NCBI GenBank assembly: GCA_002205965.3
Contig: NADL03000072.1
Span: forward strand, 366,679-430,678
DNA from: Kappaphycus alvarezii
Taxonomy: Eukaryota > Rhodophyta > Florideophyceae > Gigartinales > Solieriaceae
DNA length: 64,000 bases
Reading direction: 5' to 3'
The stretch's first letter is position 1. Each line of letters starts with the position of its first letter. The translations under genes and the position numbers were made by a program. Below, piece after piece: positions 1 through 8,610 of this stretch. The notes below the pieces were generated by a model. That model saw only the letters and a list, made by a program, of their open reading frames with translations. It was not told where the DNA came from and searched no databases.

Positions 1-575
1 ACGACGGTGGGTTGTGTAGACAAGGCGGCAGATGAAGCGTCGAAGAACCGTACCCATGGCGATGTGGCGGAGACTGTCGCCGCGGACCTTTGGGATGAAA
101 TTGAGTACAAATTTTGCCAACGAAATAACTAAAAATATCAGTACATATTGCTTTGAAATCATGAAGAACTAATAATTTTTAATTAGTCGTATGTATCGGG
201 CCAGCGTACAGCAGCAGAAATTCCTTGCTCTTTAGAAGTCACCCCTCGCCAGATGGGAACGTGGGAAATCTCTTGCTCCAACTGTGGTACCATGACGATG
301 GATACATCATCGGACGCCACGACCACCTCCGCAAAGCACTCGACATCCTCTCCTCGCTCGATGCAACAACCCGAGGACTTCATCTTTCGCTGTCTAAATG
401 TAAGGTTTGGTGTCCTTCTGCACCGCTTGAGGTAGGGGGAAAGAGTTGGGTGTTTTACTCTTGGAAGATATATCCGATCTATCCCATTGTTTTCCAGACA
501 ACCGCAATCGACTCAAAAAGGTTATACGACACAGTAATGGGGAAGGAACTACGCTCCCTAAAATGCTACCTTCAG

Positions 576-947
576 TGTTGAAATAGAATGAATTGATTTA
601 CCGCTTCGGTACCCGAGTCGGGTACAAGTTGCCTACTGAGTCAAACTAAATACTAACCGATCGGTAACGACTTGAACAAAAGTCTAAGGGAGCCACTACA
701 ATGATTCTTACCCGTACGGATTAATTACTGCTGACGCAGTGAGAGCGACACTAGACCGTTCGGATAAGTGAGACGACAACAAAATACGAATAGACTGGCC
801 CTTACCGGTGTTTTGTTGCCCCATTGTAATTCCGACACGGTGAAATAAAACAGAGAATACATGCACATATGCATATACCATTGAGGTTCCGGCTTCCCGT
901 TCTCGGTAATTAGATTTTGGATGACTCAGACCTGAGTCATTCCGACA
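576..947 (-). repeat. Copia-A 3' LTR
   Basis: This copy of the 372-base LTR is the downstream one in element orientation. It differs from 5359-5730 by an extra a near 581 and a missing a near 630. It contains seven CCG-N(2-4)-CGG pairs by eye. The pol stop codon lies inside it, at 937-939. Confidence 0.95.
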
Positions 948-3663
948 CGCCCCCTCGAGGGCCGGGCAAGGCGGATTCCGATATGCAACCAAGCCGTTCT
1001 CGGTGTTGAAGCAGTGCATCTCCAATGATGATCTTGGTCAGAATGTCTGCTCTGTTTTCTGTCGACGGAGTGTAGTGTACTGTAACCGTTCGGTGAGATA
1101 CAGCATCCTTGACGTAGTGATACCGGATACCAATGTGCTTGACCTTACGGAGTCCCTGTACATCTTCCGTCCATCGGATAGCACCCAGGTTGTCCTGGAA
1201 AAGCACAGTAGCTCTCCGTTGCGGACAATTCATTTCCTTAAGAACCGACCGGACCCAGACTACTTCACGCACACAGGTGCTGAGGGCGTAAAACTCCGCT
1301 TCGGAAGTAGACAGTGTAGTTGCAGACTGCAACCTAGAACTCCACACAACAGGACCACCGTTGACGGTCAACAAATAACCAGATCGGGAGCGACGATGAG
1401 AGTGATCGCGGGCCCAGTCCGCGTCACTCCAAGCCTTCAGCTTGACCTGTCCATCACCGTTCGGTAGAAAGATACCAATGTCCTGCGTACCGATAAGGTA
1501 GCGGACTACATGCTTGGCCATCTTCCAGTGCTTGACTTCCGGTGCGGACTGAAACTTACCCAACATTGATACAGCTGTAGCAATGTCCGGTCGGGTTCGG
1601 GTAGCCAGAAAAAGTAGCAAACCTACGATTCTCCGATACGGTACGTTCTCCATTGCCCTTGTCTCCGTAGCGGTCAATATCTTCCTCTCTTCGTATAGAG
1701 GGTGCGATAGCGGTAGCGGGGAAGGTGATGGATTTGCATCCTTCATTCCGGCGGCCTCGATGATCTTGCTGATGTACGGTTGCTGTGACAAGAAAGTACC
1801 GTCCGGAGTTTGTTGAACTTGCACACCAAGGAACTGCGTACACTCTCCGAGTTCGGAAGTCACGAATTGCTTCGACAGCTCCTTCTTCACATCAGATACT
1901 GTACTTTCCGACCCGGTAATCAGAATGTCGTCCACATACACCAACAAGAACACCGTTTCGGAACCTCGAACGCCAATAAAAAGACAGTCGTTAGACTTTG
2001 ACATTCTGAATCCGAGTCGGTGTAGTACCTTAGCAAGGGTCTTATACCACAGCTTAGGAGCTTGGCGTAGACCGTAAAGGGACTTCAGAAGTCTGACAAT
2101 TTTCCGAACGGAGTTGAACGATGTCCCAGGGATGTGGGGAAGCCTGACCCAGACTTCTTCCGATTCGGACAGGGGTGCGTACAGGAACGCCCCCTTAACA
2201 TCAAGGTGCTGTGTCTTCCAGCCCTTGGCTCCGGCTACTGCCAACAATATCCGAACGGACTCGATGCAGGCGACAGGAGCATACAGCTCGAACTCCAGAA
2301 AGTCTGCCTCATCTTGGAAGTTTCCCCTGGCCACTAATCGGCCTTTAAACCGTTTCGGATACCCTTTCTCATCTCTCTTCAACTTGAGGATGACTCCGGA
2401 CGGAAGAATCTTAACTCCTGGTGGGGGCGGACTTCTCGTCCCATGTCCGGCATCACGGAGGGTGCTGTACTCCTCGTTGATTGCCTCAATCCACTGCTTC
2501 CGCTCGGATGACTTGAGTGCCTCGGACAATTTGGGGTCGTCCGAGGTTGAGACGAACTTCGGCATGGCCTTATGACTGTACCTCACCGATCGGACAGGAC
2601 GCAAACCGGGACGATTCGAACTTCTTGTTTCCGGTTCGGGTTCCTCTTCTCCCTCATCAGGGATGTGGGTGAGCATGTCTTCCGTGATCGGATGGCCAGG
2701 TCCCTCACTAGAGGAGGAGGATGACGATGAGGAACAATCTTCGTCCCCGTCGTTTTTGCCACCATCGCCCCCTGACCCACTTGGGTCAGTTACTGTAGTT
2801 TCCGATCCGGACAGCGGGATGTCGACATAATCTGAGTCAGAGTGGTCTTCTCCTTCGTCAGACGACAGTTGGACTTCCCCGCTACGGAGCAACTGTAAGC
2901 CAGGGAACTCATCCTCATACGCACAGACATGTTTTGTCCTGACAATTCCTGATGCGGTCAACACGAGGTAGACACCTCCACCGTCATGTCCCACACACAG
3001 GCCTTCCTCTAACCTTTGACTGAAGGTCGGTAGCCTTTCCGCGACGGGGTGATAGAGCATACGACAACCGAACGGCTTGATGTACTGTAGCTCGGTTGAC
3101 TGATACCCGTACACGGAGTCAAAGGGAACTTTCCCTGTCTTGGAGTGCAGAACCATGTTCTTGCACGCGGTCACATGCCTGAGGGCATAATGCCAATACC
3201 CGCTCGGTAGATTTGCTTGCAACAGTGCAGCACGGGTCATTGACATGACAATTCCATGATACCGTTCGGACAGCCCATTTGATGCTGGGGTATAGCTTGT
3301 AGTCGTACTGACTTCAACCCCATCCGCCCGAAGAACGGCCTGTGCCCTTTGAAACTCCTTTCCGCCATCGGTGTGCAAGGACCGGACAACTGTGCCCGAT
3401 TGCTTCTCGAATTTCTTGACGAACGAGAGCACGGCATCTGACGCTTCACCTTTCTTCCGGACGGGCACAGTGTGGACGTACCTGGAGTACTCGTCCACGA
3501 TGGTGACAAAGTACTTATGTCCTCCCTCAGACGCCGTTCGGATTTTCCCCTTAGTGTCAGCGTGTAAATGACCAAGCGCTCTTGCGTTGGTCAGACTTCC
3601 TTGATACCGTTTACGGAACTTCGACTTGGTGCATACCACACAGCCTTTCGGTGTGGGGACCAA
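937..3663 (-). CDS. Copia-A pol: integrase, reverse transcriptase, RNase H
   Basis: This 908-residue open frame encodes the catalytic part of a Ty1/copia polyprotein, which integrates and copies the element inside virus-like particles and the nucleus. It opens with the CVVC half of the integrase zinc finger. The HLRLGH half lies just upstream in the same frame, so the true frame extends to about 3800. The integrase D,D,E residues are in HADTKG, LHTDGGKEF and NGLSERYHG. A Ser/Glu-rich linker near residues 270-345 follows. The RT has the YVDDILITG active site, and RNase H has SDADWARD, STSEAEFYAL and the KHIGIRYHYVKD box typical of copia. The stop lies 11 bases inside the LTR. The domains look complete and probably active if fused to the upstream frame. 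Confidence 0.93.
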   Translation of the reverse strand: MVPTPKGCVVCTKSKFRKRYQGSLTNARALGHLHADTKGKIRTASEGGHKYFVTIVDEYSRYVHTVPVRKKGEASDAVLSFVKKFEKQSGTVVRSLHTDGGKEFQRAQAVLRADGVEVSTTTSYTPASNGLSERYHGIVMSMTRAALLQANLPSGYWHYALRHVTACKNMVLHSKTGKVPFDSVYGYQSTELQYIKPFGCRMLYHPVAERLPTFSQRLEEGLCVGHDGGGVYLVLTASGIVRTKHVCAYEDEFPGLQLLRSGEVQLSSDEGEDHSDSDYVDIPLSGSETTVTDPSGSGGDGGKNDGDEDCSSSSSSSSSEGPGHPITEDMLTHIPDEGEEEPEPETRSSNRPGLRPVRSVRYSHKAMPKFVSTSDDPKLSEALKSSERKQWIEAINEEYSTLRDAGHGTRSPPPPGVKILPSGVILKLKRDEKGYPKRFKGRLVARGNFQDEADFLEFELYAPVACIESVRILLAVAGAKGWKTQHLDVKGAFLYAPLSESEEVWVRLPHIPGTSFNSVRKIVRLLKSLYGLRQAPKLWYKTLAKVLHRLGFRMSKSNDCLFIGVRGSETVFLLVYVDDILITGSESTVSDVKKELSKQFVTSELGECTQFLGVQVQQTPDGTFLSQQPYISKIIEAAGMKDANPSPSPLPLSHPLYEERKILTATETRAMENVPYRRIVGLLLFLATRTRPDIATAVSMLGKFQSAPEVKHWKMAKHVVRYLIGTQDIGIFLPNGDGQVKLKAWSDADWARDHSHRRSRSGYLLTVNGGPVVWSSRLQSATTLSTSEAEFYALSTCVREVVWVRSVLKEMNCPQRRATVLFQDNLGAIRWTEDVQGLRKVKHIGIRYHYVKDAVSHRTVTVHYTPSTENRADILTKIIIGDALLQHRERLGCISESALPGPRGGVSE
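948..958 (-). other. Copia-A polypurine tract
   Basis: Read on the minus strand, a GAGGGGGCG run directly abuts the 3' LTR. Such a tract primes plus-strand DNA synthesis. Its position fits exactly; the assignment rests on position and composition. Confidence 0.7.
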
Positions 3664-3722
3664 CTTGGGAAGAATTCCGTCTCTGATGTGCCGCCTGATC
3701 TGCGGCAGAGTGAGGGCGTGGC

Positions 3723-4451
3723 CTAAACGGAGGTGCCACGCGTTTGCCGAATTGGTCTTTGTCGTATTCTTTTCCCGGACGGTCCTGTACTCGACTGCTG
3801 GACGGGGATTACAGGTTCTTCTTGAACGACTTCCCGATCGGTCTCATCAGGGGATTCAAATTCCCCTTCACTTTCCGTGTCGGTGCACTCACTTTCGTCA
3901 TCCGACAAAAGTTCGGGAGTACTGTCCCCTTCTTCGGACGGTTCTTTCTCCGAAACTTCTACTTCCGCACGGTTTGATTGGGCACTGTACTCCCTGGCAA
4001 TAGCCATTGACGCGCGGACTTGATCCTGATCCAGTGCTGTAAGGTCAACCGGAACGGATTCCTGACGGTCAGAGATGTAGAACAACCCATCTCGACCTTG
4101 CTTTGCATACCCGATAACGGAGTTACCGTCCTCGGTGTCAATCAACGCCATCCCTGGCATGAACAACACGTTGATTCCCTTCTTAACGAGGGCCGGGACG
4201 GATAGCAGACTCATTGCAGTGTCCGTAGCGACCAACGTATCCGACAGTGACACCCGAACGGGACCTTCTTCACTGTACCAAGTTACCGGTCGGACTCCTT
4301 TCTCATCTGCAATTACAGTCGAATCATCTGCCAGTGCGATGGAGACGTCGCAATCCGTTCGGTTTTCCACACGGTCCGCAAACGGTGTCATGTGCGACGT
4401 CGTTCCGGAGTCCAACATCATCTGGTCAGTCCTCCGTTTCGGTTTGGCCAT
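3723..4451 (-). CDS. Copia-A protease and linker
   Basis: This 242-residue frame starts MAKPKRRTDQMMLDSGTTSH, with the DSG active site of a copia aspartic protease at about residues 14-16. The family's later conserved stretch SLLSVPALVKKGI follows, then GLFYISD, which resembles the pre-integrase region. The C-terminal third is acidic and Ser/Glu-rich. The last 25 or so residues are probably out of frame: near 3800 a one-base shift restores a path into the integrase zinc finger. The frame overlaps the end of gag by 34 bases in another frame, which could be programmed frameshifting or a simple indel. The start codon is only the first ATG and may not be used. Confidence 0.85.
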   Translation of the reverse strand: MAKPKRRTDQMMLDSGTTSHMTPFADRVENRTDCDVSIALADDSTVIADEKGVRPVTWYSEEGPVRVSLSDTLVATDTAMSLLSVPALVKKGINVLFMPGMALIDTEDGNSVIGYAKQGRDGLFYISDRQESVPVDLTALDQDQVRASMAIAREYSAQSNRAEVEVSEKEPSEEGDSTPELLSDDESECTDTESEGEFESPDETDREVVQEEPVIPVQQSSTGPSGKRIRQRPIRQTRGTSV

Positions 4452-5275
4452 AGCAGAGCGCTGCTTGGACTCTTCTTGGTCCTACTGCTCCGTTTCGGTT
4501 TCTTGTCCTCGACGGATTCATCCTCCGAGGCGGAGCTTTCGTCTTCTTTAGACGGCTTCTTGCCACCTTTGCGGCGGCCGAGTCGGTTGTTTGGGTTGTG
4601 TGGGTTGTCCCAACAATCCGCTCTCTTGTGTCCCGGACGGTTGCAAAAGGTGCACTTCAACTTGGCTACCTTTGCCGTTTGGCCTTTCTCCGAATCGGAC
4701 TTGAGAGCTTTCCACTCCTCGATGAGCCTTCCCGCAACGGACTCCCACGTTATGTCCTTCTCGGCTAACGTCTTGATAGCGGCCGTGACGGGTGCAAGCT
4801 CAGGGACCCCTACAGAGGCCACGAGAATACCGACGGTGAGAGTGTCGTCGAGCTTGGCATCCATGTTGCGGAGCTCCTCGACGATGCCAGCCATCTTGTC
4901 GATGTGCTTGGCCATGTCTGACTTCAGACTCTTGTACCGAACGGAAACCAACTCGGAGATCTTGGTAATCTTGGAGGCAGTTGACGTAGACCGATAACGG
5001 GCATCAAGCTTCTCCAGCATCTCCTTAGGTTTCCCTATCACGGTACGGACGACACGCAGGGCGTGATCACTGAGGGCGCCAACAACAATGTTGCTGGCCT
5101 GACGCTGACGCTCAGCGAACTTTGCTTGAGCGTCTGTATTTCCCGATACGGTAGAGGTAGACAGTACCTCATCGAGATCCTTGGCCGAGCACGCGGCCTC
5201 CACACGGATTCTCCACAAACCGTAATCGGACTTGTCGTCAAGAGGACGAATACGGAGCTTCTCTTGATCTGACAT
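4418..5275 (-). CDS. Copia-A Gag
   Basis: This 285-residue structural protein forms the particle and binds the RNA. The N-terminus has the copia Gag pattern (LDDKSDYGLWRIRVEAAC), followed by a helical body. A CCHC zinc knuckle, CTFCNRPGHKRADC, lies near residue 209. A Lys/Ser-rich basic tail follows. The length is normal for a copia Gag. The start at 5275 is the first ATG after the primer-binding site, about 70 bases away. A decayed relative lies at 20690-21100 with the same WRIRVE and TASKI landmarks. The ORF is intact. Confidence 0.9.
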   Translation of the reverse strand: MSDQEKLRIRPLDDKSDYGLWRIRVEAACSAKDLDEVLSTSTVSGNTDAQAKFAERQRQASNIVVGALSDHALRVVRTVIGKPKEMLEKLDARYRSTSTASKITKISELVSVRYKSLKSDMAKHIDKMAGIVEELRNMDAKLDDTLTVGILVASVGVPELAPVTAAIKTLAEKDITWESVAGRLIEEWKALKSDSEKGQTAKVAKLKCTFCNRPGHKRADCWDNPHNPNNRLGRRKGGKKPSKEDESSASEDESVEDKKPKRSSRTKKSPSSALLWPNRNGGLTR

Positions 5276-5344
5276 ACTGTACGACGACCGAAACGGACAA
5301 CTAAGCGGTGTTAAGATACGAAATGCAGGGCTAGACAGTAGAAC

Positions 5345-5358
5345 CTGGGCCCATAACC
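5345..5358 (-). other. Copia-A primer-binding site for a half-tRNA
   Basis: Read on the minus strand, GGTTATGGGCCCAG directly follows the 5' LTR. It is complementary to the anticodon arm of eukaryotic initiator tRNA-Met (CUGGGCCCAUAACC), not to a tRNA 3' end. Drosophila copia is known to prime with a cleaved initiator-tRNA half, and this site matches that mechanism. Confidence 0.88.
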
Positions 5359-5730
5359 TGTTGAATAGAATGAATTGATTTACCGCTTCGGTACCCGAGT
5401 CGGGTACAAGTTGACCTACTGAGTCAAACTAAATACTAACCGATCGGTAACGACTTGAACAAAAGTCTAAGGGAGCCACTACAATGATTCTTACCCGTAC
5501 GGATTAATTACTGCTGACGCAGTGAGAGCGACACTAGACCGTTCGGATAAGTGAGACGACAACAAAATACGAATAGACTGGCCCTTACCGGTGTTTTGTT
5601 GCCCCATTGTAATTCCGACACGGTGAAATAAAACAGAGAATACATGCACATATGCATATACCATTGAGGTTCCGGCTTCCCGTTCTCGGTAATTAGATTT
5701 TGGATGACTCAGACCTGAGTCATTCCGACA
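5359..5730 (-). repeat. Copia-A 5' LTR
   Basis: This is the upstream LTR in element orientation, 372 bases, nearly identical to 576-947. It is bounded by the primer-binding site on the left and the TTCAG target duplication on the right. Confidence 0.95.
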
Positions 5731-6524
5731 TTCAGGCCAGCCTTGAGGCAGTGCACGCCTTTACCCGAGAGAACTCAGGCAGGAATACAGTGCAGGTACA
5801 ACTGTCTTCAATGCCGCCGTAGGCTCCGCACAGTTCAGTACACAATTTTTCACCTCTCATGTACCTTCCTCGAAGCATTCCTCAACGCATCGTCGATATT
5901 GAGAATACGCAAGTGGCATTTGAGCTCATGCGCAACTGCTTCGGGGTCTGTAAGATCGGGTATATATTGCTCGTAGTACTGCCACCGTGCACCGCACACG
6001 GTGCTGCAATATTCGAGGGAATGATGGGCGTGGTGTTCGAACGTTGGCTGGAGGAGTCCTCGATTCTGAAATTTTTCGGGAACTGCAACTACCTGTCAAA
6101 TCCAAGGAGGAAAAAACCGTCCCTTGGACTAGGATTCACGTCCTCGAAAGATATCGCAGGTGCCGCGTTTCTATCCTCCAGTTCAGCCTCCAACAGGCTG
6201 TGCGAAAAGGTTTTGCCAGACTCCATCAGGAGTCACACAACATAAGAAGACGCAGGCTCACCGGCTTTGGTCTCAATCCTGCTTACAGGGATTCTTCTGT
6301 TCAATGCCTTTTGCTCAAACAAAACACCTTCGCAAAAGACACTCGCGGAAGCAGTCCACGAGGCTGTGCAAGACGGTATACCTCTCGGCGACTTAAGGGG
6401 CAGTCTTTTCGTGCATCGATGGCGCCACCACGGGCAAAGGAATGGGCGTAGTGTTCCCCGTGCCCGGGTCCGAAGACTAGTATCGACGCCCCGAATTCTC
6501 GACATGGCTTCAATACTACTCTAA

Positions 6525-6670
6525 TTGATTGCGGTTGTCTGGAAAACCATGGTTAGATCGGATATATCTTTAAAGGGAAAAGTTTGGGTGTTTTACTCTT
6601 CGAAGATATATCCGGTCTCTTCCAGATATATCCGGTCTCTTCCAAGAGTAAAACACCCAAACCTTTCCCC
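6525..6670 (+). repeat. LINE-A 3'-UTR insertion with an internal palindrome
   Basis: This 146-base insert is flanked by a perfect 12-base target duplication, atactactctaa, at 6513-6524 and 6671-6682. It begins as sense LINE-A 3' UTR, switches to an antisense copy of the terminal 45 bases or so, then ends with the sense terminus at TTTCCCC. The two terminal copies form a hairpin. Removing the insert restores the host LINE. Confidence 0.85.
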
Positions 6671-7431
6671 ATACTACTCTAAAGTTCCGCTTTTCGCTCC
6701 GAACACACCGTGCTCGAGGAGAAATGTGTCCGGAAACACTTGACTGCTTCGGGGATCATCTCCTGCACTGTGGTCACGGAGGCCACAGAACTCGATGACA
6801 TGATAAGCAAGTTCACTTGCTTGCGAGGACCTACAGAAAGCTGCTCGTCACCCGGCCATCGAGCCGAGGGATGGCCTTCATCGTAAAAGGCCGGACATCA
6901 GGGCAATGGGAAGCACTGGAGGCACGGATTTCTTCGATGTCACTTTTGTCAACCCACTCGCGCCACCCAACAGGAGAGTGCGCACCTTTAACCCGCCTGC
7001 ATCCCTCAACGCGGCAAAGGCTGCAAAGTATAGAAGATATGAATCTTTTATCGCGACCGCCGCCCGAACCAGGCTCATGCCTATCCCTATTGTTAGGCGC
7101 AGATTTTTTTTGTCGCCGTCATCTACAGACCTATAGTTTACTGTACTACTTCTCCTTGTCCAAATTTGCTTATAGTTCCGGTCCTTCCTGGTCCTCCGGA
7201 ACCTCGCTTATCATTACCGCGGTCCTCTCCAAATTTACTTCCATTTTATCTAGATATTTTATACTGTATCTACCCCTCTGAATCGATCCCGAATCAAGTT
7301 CTTTTCCTTTTTGCTTACCTTCCCCTCCAAATTCACTTTTTTTTGAGAAAAAGGGTGCAAATACACTACTACAAAATCCCTTGCAGATTTATTTTACCTA
7401 TTTCTAATCTATAGAACCTGCCCCGGGAGCC

Positions 7432-7439
7432 TATTTAAA
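7432..7439 (+). promoter_or_regulatory. TATA-like box upstream of the acidic ORF
   Basis: TATTTAAA lies 110 bases before the ATG of the acidic ORF. It is conserved at the same spacing in the 54983-56513 copy and closer, about 78 bases, in the 36850-38219 copy. It probably marks a promoter inside the LTR that serves only this ORF. Confidence 0.5.
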
Positions 7440-7548
7440 CCCCTTTATTCCAAGTTTTAAACGTCTCAGATCATTTTGCACATCACACTTCTCACCCGCA
7501 CACACCCGAAACACCTCCATTACCTCCCATTCCCCCAAACCTACCAAA

Positions 7549-8046
7549 ATGACCAATCTACGCCCCTCGAAAATCATTTCCAAAAATCGCCAACCCCTAA
7601 ACTCTATTCCCCTACTCCCTTTCGGACCAACTGACCGCGAGGACTACCTGCGCCGGCAAACCAAGAAAAAGGTCATCGAATTCGTGCGTCGCCTCTTTAT
7701 CGAGGATGAGGCGGAGGAGGTAGGTAAGGGGCGGGAGTGGGACATCGAGGAGGGAGCTGGGGAGACCTTTGAGGAGTGGGTAGCCCCTGGATTGGTCTAT
7801 GAGGTTAATAACGAGGAGGATGGGGAGGATGAGGTTGAAGAGGAGGATGAATATGAGGTTGAGGTTGAAGAGGAGGATGAGGATGAGTTTGAAGAGGAGG
7901 ATGAGGATGAGGTTGAGGTTGAAGAGGACGAGTTGGATGAGGGAAATAGGGGCATGGAAAGTGTTGTACTGGGGGCCTGGATTGGAGAGTATGGATCAAG
8001 TTGGTGCCGACGCTGGAACCAGATGGAGATATCTTTAGTAGTTTAG
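7549..8046 (+). CDS. LTR-encoded acidic protein, copy 1 (C-terminal frameshift)
   Basis: I recognise no known family. The protein starts MTNLRPSKIISKNR, a basic N-terminus. A likely amphipathic helix (KKVIEFVRRLF) follows at about residues 40-50. A Glu/Asp tract of about 50 residues, encoded by a GAGGAT-type microsatellite, runs from about residue 88. After GNRGMESVVL the frame is lost through a small deletion near 7970: the sequence beyond encodes the family's C-terminus (MDQVVPTLEPDGD in other copies) in another frame. The start is chosen because MTNL is shared by all better copies and lies about 110 bases after TATTTAAA. The role is unknown. Confidence 0.55.
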   Translation: MTNLRPSKIISKNRQPLNSIPLLPFGPTDREDYLRRQTKKKVIEFVRRLFIEDEAEEVGKGREWDIEEGAGETFEEWVAPGLVYEVNNEEDGEDEVEEEDEYEVEVEEEDEDEFEEEDEDEVEVEEDELDEGNRGMESVVLGAWIGEYGSSWCRRWNQMEISLVV

Positions 8047-8296
8047 ATATCTCCCAGGAGGAAATAGATACAGTAGTTATGAGCCGTTCGCAGATATCTG
8101 TGGGAATGCTTGGGCAGCATGGATATTTTAGAGGAGTTGTTTGGATCTGATTAGAGAATGGGAAATAAGAGGACTTCATTGATTGTTAGTTTCTTAAATA
8201 TCTTTTGTTTAGAGTATATTGTCCACGCAAATTGTTTTTATGTATTTCCTGGTACCTTCTGTAGTTTTGTTCGGACTTTAGGGGTAGCCAAAAGTC

Positions 8297-8303
8297 TATA
8301 TAA
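8297..8303 (+). promoter_or_regulatory. TATA box of the LTR genomic promoter
   Basis: TATATAA sits in a block (aagtctatataagctgag) conserved in every LTR of this group, including both Gypsy-A LTRs. Its place in the last third of the LTR is where the element's own transcription start is expected, at the U3/R border. Confidence 0.55.
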
Positions 8304-8610
8304 GCTGAGTAAACTGCTTCCTCATGGAGAGGTCAAGCAATTTGGCAGAAAACTTCAAGCCAAGTCCCGAGTAGTAGGAAGTTGAGAGTCAACTTCAGAC
8401 CCAAGAAGCATTTATTTTACCCTAGTCACTAAGCATAGGTGGTAGACCCTGCCCCTTCCATACTTGCTTGTAGACCATTCAACTGCCTTCCCTATCCACT
8501 CCTTTTTGTTCGTTCAACTATACCACGGTAGCACTTTTTTTGCTTGCAACACCTCCTTCTTGGGGTGGTTGGGTCTGAGTATCTCTCCTCACGACGATTT
8601 ACCCCGATCA

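Larger units (their letters stand above)
576..5730 (-). mobile_element. Copia-A, full-length Ty1/copia LTR retrotransposon
   Basis: The element is 5,155 bases long with two 372-base LTRs (576-947 and 5359-5730) that begin TGT and end ACA. A perfect 5-base target duplication, TTCAG, lies at 571-575 and 5731-5735. The order on the minus strand is LTR, primer-binding site, gag, protease, integrase, reverse transcriptase, RNase H, polypurine tract, LTR, which is the Ty1/copia order. By eye the LTRs differ only by two single-base indels, so the insertion is recent. It sits inside a LINE-A 3'-UTR insertion. Gag/protease and protease/integrase lie in different frames. Everted CCG/CGG triplet pairs run through the whole element. 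Confidence 0.96.
435..5741 (-). repeat. LINE-A 3'-UTR-only insertion, split by Copia-A
   Basis: About 147 bases of the LINE-A 3' UTR lie in reverse orientation at 435-575, resume at 5731-5741, and are interrupted by Copia-A. They are flanked by a 9-base target duplication, cttgaggta at 426-434 and cttgaggca at 5742-5750, with one mismatch. The host LINE reads straight across if the insert is removed. This is therefore a real insertion of a LINE tail and not a leftover end of the host copy. Confidence 0.8.
230..7090 (+). mobile_element. LINE-A copy 1, 5'-truncated, with nested insertions
   Basis: This is the RT, thumb and endonuclease part of an RLE-type LINE in pieces: 230-434, 5742-6524 and 6671-7090. 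The first piece carries the RT active site as YHDD at 288-299, followed by a conserved GLHLSLSKC segment. The middle piece gives the thumb (QVAFELMRNCFGVCK). The last piece gives the CCHC and RLE region and stops at 7090, where a long LTR begins. The pieces align in order with LINE-A copy 7 on the other strand (48136-51787). The gaps are filled by two LINE-A 3'-UTR insertions and Copia-A. Frames are broken, so it is not functional. Bases 1-229 show nothing I recognise. Confidence 0.8.
7091..8610 (+). repeat. Long LTR carrying an acidic ORF, copy 1
   Basis: It starts TGTTAGGCGCAG and aligns along its length with 31704-33313 and the reverse of 54983-56513. It probably ends near gatttaccccgatca at 8610. 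The downstream third (TATA box onward) also matches the Gypsy-A LTRs, so this is a solo LTR of a related gypsy family. The left flank is LINE-A; the right flank is unrelated and shows no matching 5-base duplication, so one edge may be recombined. Confidence 0.72.

Noticed and set aside
225..581. A single 118-residue protein ending in VFYSWKIYPIYP
   Set aside because: The second half is antisense LINE-A 3' UTR read by chance; the same phrase appears wherever that tail is inserted.
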